Shown: positions 46,450-56,509 of the stretch, in pieces
Layout of the letters: each line of letters opens with the position of its first letter
How positions within the stretch are numbered: position 1 is the first letter of the stretch
Source: Meloidogyne chitwoodi
Lineage: Eukaryota > Nematoda > Chromadorea > Rhabditida > Meloidogynidae
NCBI GenBank assembly: GCA_015183035.1
Contig: JACZZP010000012.1
Span: forward strand, 1,612,001 to 1,676,000
Length of the DNA stretch: 64,000 nt
Direction: 5' to 3'
The notes under the pieces: generated by a model
Databases searched by the model: none
What the model was told of the DNA's origin: nothing
The model's input: the letters and a program-made list of their open reading frames with translations, nothing else
Position numbers and translations under genes: made by a program

Positions 46450-47772
46450 ATGAGGCGTCATTCAGACCAACGTAACTCAATGCGAAGGCCAAGGCAACCA
46501 CTTGATATCAAGAAAATGACTCGCAAACCTGAAGTGCGTGGAATTATGCGCACTCATGAGGGAAAGAAGATGCAACCTCATCTTGAAATTGGTTTCCTTT
46601 TGCGTGCTCGTTTTCGTATTCATGACATTGTTGGATCCGGTGGCTTTGGGCAAATCTTCAAAGCAACTGACAAAGTAAATTTATTTTTTAATTATTTATT
46701 TTAAATTAAAAAAAACAGATGACTGGACACAATTTTGCAGTCAAAATATGCAGGGCTGAGGAAGAAGGCAACCGTTTGATCATTGAGCAGAGAGTTATGT
46801 GTAAACTGAATGACAAAGAGCATTTTCCATTTATGGTAATATAAAGTTTTATTCAGTTAGAACAAGTATTTTTCCTTTACCATTACTATTATAGGTTGCC
46901 AGTGGCACTTTGGATCTTCCACGACGTCCTAAATGTCACTACATAATTATGGAATTGCTTGGCCCAAGTTTAGGAATTCTTCGCAAAGCAATCCATTCTC
47001 GACGCTTTAGTGTTGTGACTGCTCTTCGTGTTGGTGTACAATGCGTTGATGCAATGGAAGTGATGCATAGAGTTGGATATTTGCATAGAGACATAAAACC
47101 ATCAAATATGTGTATAGGATTAGCTCAGTTTGGGAAACATCGAGATGTATTTATTATCGACTTTGGGATGGCGAGGAAATACTTACAACCTAATGGACGT
47201 ATTAAATATTATTTAATATAGAAAATATTTTTTATTATTATTCAGAACTTCGCAAAGAACGTGGAAGGGCAGCATTTCGTGGCACAACAAGATACGTGTC
47301 ATTAACTGTTCACGATCGGAAAGAGACAGTAAAAAAATAAATAAATAAATAAATACAATTTTAAACAAATTGTATTTTTCAGGGTCCTGTAGATGATCTT
47401 TGGTCTCTATATTATTCAATTATTGAGATGGGCGAAGGAGTTCTCCCTTGGAGAATGAAGTTAAAGCAAAAAGATGTTGAAGAAGTTAAACGAAAGTGTG
47501 CATTCACTGATCTTTGCAAGTATTTTTATTTTTTTATGAAAAATATATTTATACATTTTTTAGGCGTTTTCCCTCACAATTTTGTGAATTCGAAAAATCT
47601 CTTAAAAAATTAAAATGGTCAGATATGCCGAACTATAAACTTCTCAAGGATATTATACAAGTAAATTAATAAAATTGTTATCAATTTTTATTTTAAGGAT
47701 TGCTATCCTTCTGAACCCTCCTCTAGTGAAGCACCATTCGAATGGGAAAGAACGACCCGAAATTCTACTTGA
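46450..47772 (+). CDS. CK1/tau-tubulin-kinase-like (TTBK-type) protein kinase
   Basis: Begins MRRHSDQRNSMRRPRQPLDI at 46450; exons run to a TGA at 47770-47772. Kinase landmarks are in order: glycine loop VGSGGFGQIFKATD, catalytic lysine FAVKICRAEEEG, YIIMELLGPSLGILRK, HRDIKPSNMCIG, DFGMARKY, RAAFRGTTRYVSLTVHD, then GPVDDLWSLYYSIIEM and GVLPW. The RGT/RYVSL activation segment and ELLGPSL are typical of the CK1 superfamily, and the overall form fits the TTBK branch that is greatly expanded in nematodes. It has a short basic N-terminal extension, and the C-terminus ends soon after the kinase fold (EWERTTRNST). All residues needed for catalysis are present. Substrates cannot be inferred. Confidence 0.88.
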
Positions 47773-48481
47773 AAAAATTATTGATATAATTCATTAATTA
47801 CTATAATGTTGTTAATTTTGTAATAAAAATTAATGTTTAAGGGAATTTTTCTTAAAGAAATTTTAAGTTTTGAAAAAATAATTTTGCTCTTAATATTCAA
47901 ATTATTCCCTAAACGCATATTTTAAAGTTCCCCTTCATTCAAAACCTTTCCTAAAAACATTTAGTTTTTTTATTTTAAATAATTTCTTTCCTTTTCTAGA
48001 CAGGATATTTTATTTTTTCGAATATAAAATAAATAGAATATTTGGACATTCTAAAATTGTACTTATTTTTGTCGAAATATTCTGAAAATTATTTATAAAG
48101 AGAAATGTACTTTAATATTTTAACAAATAAAAAAGCTAAAACTTGGAAAAGTTTGCACTTTTCTAGTCAAAATATCAAAAATTTTTCCCAAAACTGGTTA
48201 TTTTTTAATAAATTTTGTTTCGTATGTTTCGTGATAAATTTGAGTGTTTCGTAACGAAACGAAACTAAGCTGAAAAAAATCACGAAACTGACGAAACTAC
48301 GAAACGAAACGTTTCGCACAGGTCTGGTAGGGATTCAACTGGACATTTACCGATATAAACATATATTTATACTCCCAAGAATCAGAAAAACTTATTAATT
48401 TGTAAATTTCAGGTTTTAACTTTCCTTTAAAAATTTTAATGTTCATAATAAAATTTTTTTTAGATTATATTTATAATTTAG
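47773..48481. other. Intergenic DNA with a GAAACG-rich repeat
   Basis: Between the kinase and the BTB gene. Positions 48217-48325 hold many CGAAAC/GTTTCG motifs (for example CGAAACGAAACGTTTCGC) ending near CACAGGTCTGG, a likely transposon terminus. The rest is plain A/T-rich sequence. Confidence 0.45.
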
Positions 48482-49954
48482 ATGAAGAAGATTACCTTAA
48501 AAATAGATTGGCCGATAGGCAACATTGAAGCCTATTATGAGAATTGTCCTAGCAACAATCAAATATTAACAAGTATTAATTAATTATTCAATTGTTTTTA
48601 AAAAAAGTTTAGGCAGACGAGTTTGCAGTAAAAAATTTCCCACAGTAGCATGGGAGTTATGTGTTGATAAGATTAATATTATTACAACTGTAATGTATGG
48701 AGGAAAGTATTTATCAATCTGGCTTCGTCAAATAGGACCTAACAGCATAAATGATTTTGTAAATACCAAATATAAAATTTATGCAATAAAAGATGGACAA
48801 CATGTGGATATTGCCAAGTATGTATTTTATAATTACTATTCATATACATATTATAGATCTTCACAAAAATTGGAAAAACAAGAAAAAATGGGATGTTCTG
48901 ATTTTTCTTATGGAAAAATAGTTGGAACAAGTGGTAAGTAGACAATAATATAATGTAGTGCCCTATCGGACGGATTGGTCGGTTTTCTTATTGTTAGTTA
49001 AAAACGAAAAAATTCTTCGATCGGTTTTCAACGTCTTCGATCGATTTTTTCTATTAAAACTGAAAAAATCGGCCAAGCCGTGCTCTAGTATAAAGCAATA
49101 AAATATTCAAAATTTGGAAATTAATTTTAGGGACTTTACGTTTATGCTGCGAAATTGAAGCTGATTGTAACAACAGAAAAGTTAATTTGCAGAATAATTA
49201 TCGCAAAATGTTAGCGAATGAAATATTAACAGATTTTGTTATTAAGGTTTAAAATAAATATTTTGGACATATTATAATTTACATTTTATTTTTAAAGGTT
49301 GGTGATGATATTATAAAAACTCACCGTTGTATTTTGGCACAAAATAGTGAAGTATTCTCTAAAATGTTTGAGCAGAGTGGAATGACTGAAGCACAAAATG
49401 TATTAAATTCATCAAAAATTTATATTTATAAATAAATTAAAGGGTGAGGTTATAATTACTGATACTTCTCCTGAATGTGTTCGTGCAATGTTGGAGTTTT
49501 TCTACACTGGCGAAATTTCTAAAAGTTTTAAAAAAAATTATTAAAATTTTTAAATTATTTTAAGACACATTGGAAAAACATGTTGACGATATTTTTGCTA
49601 TTGCGCATAAATATGAAGTTGAATTGTTAAAATATGAGTGTGAGCTTATTATTTGTAATTTGATTGGTAATTTTTTAACTTTTTTTAAAAAATTCTTTTA
49701 TTTATTAGATGATAAAAATATTATAAAATATTGTCATTTTATTAATTTATATTGTGCTGAAGCATTAGAGAAAGTAATTTATTTATTTTATAATAATAAA
49801 AATAATAAGCTTATTTTAGGCATGTAAAATTTATGTCGGAAATAATAGTGAAGATTTTTTATGCAGCAAAGAATGGGAAGATATTAAGAATACTTATCCA
49901 CAGTTGGCCTTTCGTCTGTTGGAAAATGTCATTCATGATTCTAAAAAGAAATGA
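48482..49954 (+). CDS. MATH-BTB (speckle-type POZ-like) protein
   Basis: Starts [20 protein letters not shown]. Exons begin near 48613, 48859, 49130, 49298, 49442, 49565, 49710 and 49820, with TGA at 49952-49954. The first half resembles a MATH domain ([32 protein letters not shown]). The second half is a BTB/POZ fold: [81 protein letters not shown]-terminal helical part, [17 protein letters not shown], follows. MATH-BTB proteins are substrate adaptors for CUL-3 ubiquitin ligases and are highly duplicated in nematodes. Exon phases mostly agree; the join at 49526/49565 is the least certain. One exon has a partial second copy at 55619. Confidence 0.82.
48950..49095. repeat. Intronic inverted-repeat element in the BTB gene
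   Basis: Left end TAGTGCCCTATCGGACGGAT and the complement of the right end, TAGAGCACGGCTTGGCCGAT, are imperfect inverted repeats; TCGATCG motifs repeat between them. Flanks ATATAATG and GTATAAAG might be a degraded 8-bp target duplication. Confidence 0.45.
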
Positions 49955-50321
49955 AAATTGTTTAAAAATATTGTTTTTTTTTGTAAAACGGAAAAATTTT
50001 TTTTTAATTTATTTTGAAATAAAATTGTTATAAATTTTAATTACATTAAGCAAAAGATATATAACCTAAATATATGTATTATTAACTTTAATACACAATA
50101 AAATAGAAAAGCTAGATATATTACAAAGAAGAACCAATTCTAAATTTTTTTTCTTGTCGACTTAGTATTTTGAAGTTTTATTTTAAATATTTATTTTTGA
50201 GATTTTTTATAATTCATTAATATTATTATATTAATAATTTTAAATTTATTAATAATAAGTTAACATTTATTTTCGTAATAATTTCTCTTATTGGAATTTT
50301 ATTTTTACATTATTAATATTT

Positions 50322-50631
50322 CGTGCCAGGAAAATTGGGCAATGGAAAGTTGGGCAGTGAGGAAACAGTACAAATACTTGCAAGAAACTACAAAAATACA
50401 TGAAAAATACAAAAACACAAAAAATGTTGGGTTACTGATGTATTTGTGTTTGTTGTACTTTTGTTTTTATTTTTCATGTATTTTTGTATTTTTCTTGTAT
50501 TTTTTATTTTCATTATTTCTTGTATTTTTAAATTATTTTTGTATCACTTGTATTTTTGTATTTTTAATGTATTTTTATATTTTATTGCATGTTTTTGTAC
50601 TGTTTCTTCACTGCCCAATTTTCCGGGGGCC
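50322..50631. mobile_element. 310-bp hAT-like MITE with 8-bp target duplication
   Basis: Both ends share GGAAAATTGGGCA and ACAGTACAAA in inverted orientation (left CCAGGAAAATTGGGCAATGG; right, complemented, CCCGGAAAATTGGGCAGTGA). TAATATTT flanks it on both sides (50314-50321 and 50632-50639). The interior is full of ACAAAAATACA-type units, inverted between halves. The open frames at 50291-50647 are produced by this repeat and are not genes. Confidence 0.8.
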
Positions 50632-50793
50632 TAATATTTATTTTTAAATATAATTAATAATAAATCATAGGTATTTTCTTCTTTATTATATTTTATAATC
50701 TATTTTAATTATAATTTTATTTTAATATTTTTAAATAGAAATTACTTTCCCTAAAAAATTGATTTTTTTATTAAATTTGTGATTTATAAAATA

Positions 50794-50981
50794 AAAAACA
50801 AATGTTTTTATATAATCTCATTAATAATTAAAAAACACTCTAATCTCAATAAAAAAGTTTAATAAAATTTATAATCTAAAAGAAATGATCGGGGGAATAT
50901 ATGCAGAGAAAGTGGAAATGACGGTCAACAATGTCAAATCCTTTTAGTAAATAAATAAATAAATAAAATATTCTGAATATA
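50794..50981. repeat. Conserved 3' flank of UGT-like genes, copy 1
   Basis: A block starting AAAAACAAATGTTTTTATAT and containing GGGGGAATATATGCAGAGAA, GTGGAAATGACGGTCAACA and TATTCTGAATAT. It recurs at 55987-56177 and 62444-62620, each time just downstream of a UGT-like stop codon. It marks the duplicated unit; it could also be conserved 3' regulatory sequence. Confidence 0.8.
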
Positions 50982-51105
50982 AAATAATTAAAAAGGTTTG
51001 GATTAAATGTACTAATAGAGCTAAAAGAATAATAATAAAAAGTTTTCAATCAAAGCAATTGAAATAAAGGAAAATTTAAATAAAAACTCATTCTTCTCTT
51101 TTTCT

Positions 51106-54100
51106 TTAAATATCTTCATCAATCTTTTTTAAAAAATGTTCTTTTATCATACTATTGTTCATTTCTTTATGAATTTTGTTTCTTAATTCATTTGCAGCTA
51201 TATGATATTTACTATTATAATGACCATTTTTACTAAAATTTATTTTATTTTTTAAATTTTATTTTAAATTTACTTACTCTTTTTTTAATAATTTATTTAG
51301 AGCATTTTTAAAATCTTTACCAAAATTTTTATTCATTTTTTCTTAATAAATGAATATAATTTTACAAAAATACCAATACTTTTTTGTTCAATAAAAGAAG
51401 AATTATAGAATTGGTCATATTCAAAGGGAATACAAATTAATGGAACACCAGCATATATTGCCTTAATTAAATTAATTATTTATTTATTTGAAAATATATT
51501 TTTAAATAAAATTAAGGCAAAAGGTTTATTTTTTTCTTAATTATTTTTAATTGAAAAATAGCTCTTTGGATCACATAAATGAAATCAGAGTTTTACTAGT
51601 TCCTGAATTCTGTTTTGGATTTTCTCGGTTCTCTTTATTGGGTTTTCGAGTTTTGGTCAGACTCGATTTTAAATTTGTTATAATATTTAATTTTATTATA
51701 AATAATATTAGTATTAAAATATAAATAATATAATAAAAGAATTATTTTGAGAAAAATTATAAATAAAAAATCAACTATTATATTTATTATTTTATTTATT
51801 TAAAATTATATTAAAAATAATAATACCTCATTCAAACTATTCTGTCCACAATGAGAAATAAATAATTTTGTATTTTGTTTAGCTATAATTTAAATTTAAT
51901 TAATTAAAAATAATTAAAAATAAATACATAATATTTCTTGTTGATTAACTTGATTTTCTAAAATTTCAATATTTTCTGAATATATTTCTGGTAAATATTT
52001 TTTATTTATTCTTAATTTAAATAAGCAGTTTTTATGATTTCCAAAAGCATTAAACATTTGCTTAATAGCACCAACATCTCTTAATGTACTAAAGTTTCGA
52101 TCTATTTTAACAGTACCAAAAGAGAGATAAACAACACAAGAATGCTTAAAATTATTATTTTATTTTTCAAAAGTGAAAAACCAACAAAAACTTTTATTAT
52201 TAAGAAATTTCCCCTAATAACTTTGAATTGATGCTCTCTTTATCTTTTAATTTTGATGATTTTTAAAAAAGGTTTTTTTCTAATAAAACAAAAATATCAT
52301 AATTATTTTATTTTGAAATCTCTCAAACTATAGACTTATTAAATTTTTTATTTTATAAAATTTACATCATTTAATTCTTTTTTTTTCTCTTTTGTTAAAA
52401 TTCCTTTTTCTTCAACAAGAATACCACCAATATAAATAATTTTATCATTTTTAGGAAAATCTTCAAAAATTCCAAATTTATGTTGATTAACAAAATGATA
52501 TTTAATTTTTTTAAATAATTCAACAAAATTAGGAATTTTATTTATTCCTTCTATTATTTCTTTATTTTCAAATAAATCATCGTATAGTTTTGGAAGATCT
52601 GTAGTATAAATGTCATTAGTTCCTTCATTTACTCTTTCTATTTCTTTTTTATTTACTTTATATCTTTTAGAATTTATATTACAAATTCCTTTTTCTTTGT
52701 CCCAATCTCCTGGTTCAGCAGTATAAAAAGCTATAAAAATAAAAATATTTTTTAATATTTAATTTATTTTTATGCCTGATAAAAACAATAAAATTATTTA
52801 TTTTTGATTCAGTTAATTGAAGAAATAATTATTATTTAAATGGATAAATACATAAAAGCAAAATAAATAATTTTAAAAATTAAATTATTTAATTTAATAA
52901 AAAATAATATAAATTAAATATTTTAAATAATTTAACTTACAAAATATAAGTACTACTGAATTAATTAAAATTACTTAAAAACGTTTTTTTTTTTAATAAA
53001 ATAAAAAATTACCTGGTATTTTATAAATTTCTTTATTATTAATATCTAAAAATTGAAGATATTGTGGATAGAATACATTAGATGAAACATTAATAGTATT
53101 TTTAATTTTTAAAGCTTCAAAAACAGCAAAAGATCCAGCCATTTGATTAAATTCAGAAATTCCAATATTATATTCTTGTTCTTTAAGATAATCAAAAATA
53201 TGCTCTTCTTTATTTCCAATTTCAGCTTCTTGATTTGTCATTATTTCTTTTTTATAAAAATTAATATTTAATAATAAATAAAATAATTTTTTTTTAATTT
53301 AAATTTCTGTTTAATTATATTTTATAAAACTTTACCTTTATAAATACCAACATATTTATATTCTGATGAATGTTTATAGTTTATCAGTTGTACTTCAGGG
53401 TCTTGATATGGACTAAATATATTATTCGCATTTATTTCTACTTTAATAAATTCTACATTTATTTTAATTCTGCTAGAATGATAGTAGACAATTAAATCCT
53501 GAAAAGATAAAATAAGGAATTTAAATTTAATGATCCTATCTATTATGTATTTTCATTACAATTAAAACACAAAATAATTTGTTTTGAAAAATTATGTCAA
53601 AAGGAATAACTGAAACCTAAGAAAGGCCGGATATCCAAAAATCGAATATCCGGTAATTCTCCAAGAATAGACAACCTTATTTTTAGTCAAAATTTAATTC
53701 CATCAACTTAAATCAGAGAGAGAGAAAATACATATATAAAGGTATTTAAAATTATATAGGATTTTAAATAAAGAAAAATGTATAATTTAAAATTTGGAAT
53801 AGCACAAGTACATAAATATTATAAATAATATTTAAGTATATTTATTATAATATTTTTAAATATTACATACCACAGTATTGTATTTTCCTCTTAAAAGTTT
53901 GACCAAAGTAGTCTAAAAATTTAATATTATAATTAAATTATTTTTTAAATATATTTTAAATAATAATAAAATTAAATAAAGGAAATCTTCTAAAATAGAC
54001 ATGGGGAAATTAATTTTTTGGAAATTGTGTAGTTTAAGGATAAAAAACATACATTCACAGAAATAAATAGAAATGCGTGAACTTTATATCATTCGAAAGA

Positions 54101-55108
54101 GCTCGTCGAGCTGAGCCTAATGGAACTACTATCATTGTCCAACATTAAATATTAGCCGAGATACAGGTCCCTGAATATCAAAAAACCATAGAGGGGAGTA
54201 AGCTCCTCTAAGTGATTACCGCGGCTGCTCGCATAAACTTTGATATATTGGGGGTCTTTTATTATTTCTTTATTTTTAGGCTATGGCTAGTTGGTCTTCA
54301 CACAAATTCGGAATTATTGAGGATGTTTGATCAAGAAAAATTAATTTTGCAGAAATAATTAAAGAGCAGCCGCGGTAATCACATAGAGGATCTTACTCCC
54401 CTCTATGGTTTTTCAATTTTCAGGAACCTGTATCTCGGCCTTGAATTAAGACAACTGGCTAATTTTGGTATTATTCAACTCAGCTCGACGAGCTTTTTCG
54501 ATTGATCTATAGATCACGCATTTCTACCTATTTTCTGTGAATGTATGTTTTTTGCCCTTAAACTACACAAGTTCTCATTTTTTCAATCCTTCGCTTATTT
54601 AAAATGTTTAAAGAAAATAATTTAACTTATTAATTTTAAAAATATTAAAAAATATTAATTAAAAATTTACATGGAATTGTACATGTGAATAATGATAATT
54701 ATCACAAATATACAAAATTCTTTTATTTAATTTTTCTTCTGTGATTTCACTAACAATTTCTTTTCCTTTAGAAGAACTTTCCCCTTTATAACTTGTTTCT
54801 CCATGATATTGTTGAGAGAATTCCTTATTGTAAATATTTTTCCCATAATTATCAATTTCATTCTTTCCTTTTTGAGAATCTTTTACGTTTTCTTGTAATC
54901 CTTCAAATGTTTCAATATGCACGTCAGAATCTTCTTGATTATTTTTCCTTCCAAATCCTAAACAATTACAACTAAAACCTCTTTTACTCCGATGATTAAA
55001 TAAATTTCTTTCTTTTTCATTTTTGGGATTCACAATTCTTCCAAAAGAAATATTAATAAAAATTAATAAAAAGAAGAAAATATAAATAATTAATTTATAA
55101 TAATACAT
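51106..55108 (-). CDS. UDP-glycosyltransferase-like gene, copy C (one frameshift)
   Basis: Exon 1 (55108-54671): signal peptide MYYYKLIIYIFFFLLIFINI, RSKR furin-type site, GFSCNCLGFG, a long polar linker, RILYICDNYHYSHVQFH. Later exons give TTLVKLLRGKYNTV, DLIVYYHSSR, IGISEFNQMAGSFAVFEALK, KIIYIGGILVEEKG, CVVYLSFGTVK, KLFISHCGQNSLNE and IYAGVPLICIPFEYDQFYNS. These contain the UGT donor-site signature with HCG and DQ. The final exon ends KIDEDI, TAA 51106-51108, with no membrane anchor or dilysine tail. In the AIYAGVP exon an A-run has six bases (51336-51341 on the plus strand) where copy E has seven, so the frame stops after SFIKKK. This may be a homopolymer sequencing error or a real loss of the last 60-odd residues. 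Intron 1 carries a foldback element. Confidence 0.78.
54025..54570. mobile_element. Foldback element in intron 1 of UGT copy C
   Basis: Two arms of about 210 bp (54025-54235 and 54360-54570) are inverted copies: TTGTGTAGTTTAAGG, AAAAAACATACATTCACAGA, GCCGAGATACAGG, AACCATAGAGGGGAGTAAG and GATTACCGCGGCTGCTC. The outermost flanks (ATTTTTT on each side) hint at a target duplication but are too A/T-rich to trust. There is no coding capacity. Confidence 0.75.
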
Positions 55109-55618
55109 TTCTTCTAAAATTTTATTTTTAAATTAAATTTAAAAATTAATAAAAATTTATTTAATTCTTAGAGTTTCTGTTCTCTTTTTTTAATTTCTTA
55201 GATTATTTTACTATTAGGCGGTTATTTATAATAATTAAATATTTTTAAATTTAAAAACTTTAAAAAATTATAGGGAATTTTAATAAAATATTTTAAAGAA
55301 AATTTTAAAATTATTTTATAAAATAAAAATGAAGCGTGAAGGGGGGAATATTTAAAACATTTACAGCCCCATGTCTTTCATAAGTCTCATGTGAATGTAT
55401 AAAGGAGAAAGGGCATTCATTTTCCTCCCCTCTAAATATTTATCTTCTTTCCACCTGACTTTAGAATTTTTTATAGTTAATATCAAAGAGTTAATGCATT
55501 AATTCAGTTCTCTTAATTAAACACAAAATAAATATAAAATTTTAAAAGGGCATTGGAAATTGATTTTTTAAAAAGATTTTTTTTAATTTTATAAAGTTTT
55601 TCAAAAATATTTCTTTTT

Positions 55619-55690
55619 TATTGCGCATAAATATGAAGTAGAATTATTAAAATATGAATGCAAACTTATTATGTCCAATTTGATTAGTAA
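55619..55690 (+). pseudogene. Duplicated fragment of the MATH-BTB gene
   Basis: The 72 bp starting ATTGCGCATAAATATGAAGT match 49600-49670 closely and would encode [19 protein letters not shown], including the following splice donor region (ATTAGTAAG for ATTGGTAAT). Neighbouring BTB exons are absent, so it is an isolated gene fragment. Confidence 0.7.
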
Positions 55691-55760
55691 GTTTTAACAT
55701 TTTTTAAATTAAATTTTCATTTCTATAATTTTAAAAATAATATTTATTATCATTAATTAT

Positions 55761-55926
55761 TTAAAATTCAATAACTTTTACACACAATTCTTCCAATATT
55801 TCTTTATATTTTTCAAGACATTTTAAATCAAGAATACCTTCATGATCAACATTTTCACATTTAATTAAATAAAGTTTTTTAGTTAAACAAGACCATCCTC
55901 CATCTTTTGAGTCACCAATATAATCA
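55761..55926 (-). pseudogene. Orphan terminal exon of an unidentified gene
   Basis: After an acceptor-like ATTATCAG the frame reads DYIGDSKDGGWSCLTKKLYL, then DHEGILDLKCLEKYKE and a TAA at 55761-55763, 54 residues. The composition looks protein-coding, but no partner exon is visible upstream. I do not recognise the family; it is either the last exon of a gene with distant exons or a relic. Confidence 0.4.
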
Positions 55927-55986
55927 CTGATAATTAATTATTAAAAATAATTTATAATTTATTACAACTCTTCGCTGGTATATATT

Positions 55987-56177
55987 AAAAACAAATGTTT
56001 TTATATAATCTCATTAATAATTAAAAAACACTCTAATCTCAATAAAAAAAAAGTTTAATAAAAATAAAGTTTATAATCTAAAAGAAATGATTGGGGGAAT
56101 ATATGCAGAGAAAGTGGAAATGACTGTCAACAATGTCAAATCCTTTTAGTAAATAAATAAAATATTCTGAATATAAA
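55987..56177. repeat. Conserved 3' flank of UGT-like genes, copy 2
   Basis: Second copy of the block at 50794-50981, about 0.33 kb downstream of the UGT copy D stop codon. The hAT MITE at 56242 separates it from that gene. Confidence 0.8.
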
Positions 56178-56241
56178 TAAAAAATTTAAAAAGAGGTGAT
56201 TAAATATAAAATAGGGGTAAAAGGATAATAATCGTATGTAG

Positions 56242-56464
56242 CAGTGTTCTCATGACCGGCCTTTTCCCGGTCACAAAAATGACCTGACCATGACCGGGTC
56301 AGGTCATATCCCGTCACGTTTTATAACGTAGAGAATGACCAAAAATGACCAAAACATGACTGACCTACCTTTTTCGGTCATAAAAATGACCTGATTTGAC
56401 CAAAGAAGCCCGATCAGGTTAGGTCACTTTTGGTCATGACCGAAACCCGGTCAGGAGAACACTG
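56242..56464. mobile_element. 223-bp hAT-type MITE with perfect 8-bp target duplication
   Basis: Ends CAGTGTTCTCATGACCGG and CCGGTCAGGAGAACACTG are inverted repeats (core CAGTGTTCTC, then ATGACCGG against CTGACCGG). GTATGTAG flanks both sides (56234-56241 and 56465-56472). The body consists of about fifteen TGACC/GGTCA motifs on both strands. It lies just 3' of UGT copy D. Confidence 0.92.
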
Positions 56465-56509
56465 GTATGTAGTTTTCTTTTTTTAATTTAAAAATTTTCT
56501 CATTTTTCT

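Noticed and set aside
48217..48325. CGAAAC-rich tract considered as a telomere-like or satellite repeat
   Set aside because: The units are irregular and confined to about 100 bp; more consistent with one end of a motif-iterated transposon.
50291..50647. Two open frames with FVFFLYFLFSLFLVF-like hydrophobic sequence
   Set aside because: Produced by the T-rich half of the 310-bp MITE; no signal of a real membrane protein.
53620..53655. Short palindrome GGCCGGATATCC...GGATATTCG near UGT copy C
   Set aside because: Too short, with no target duplication or second copy seen; could be chance or a fragment.
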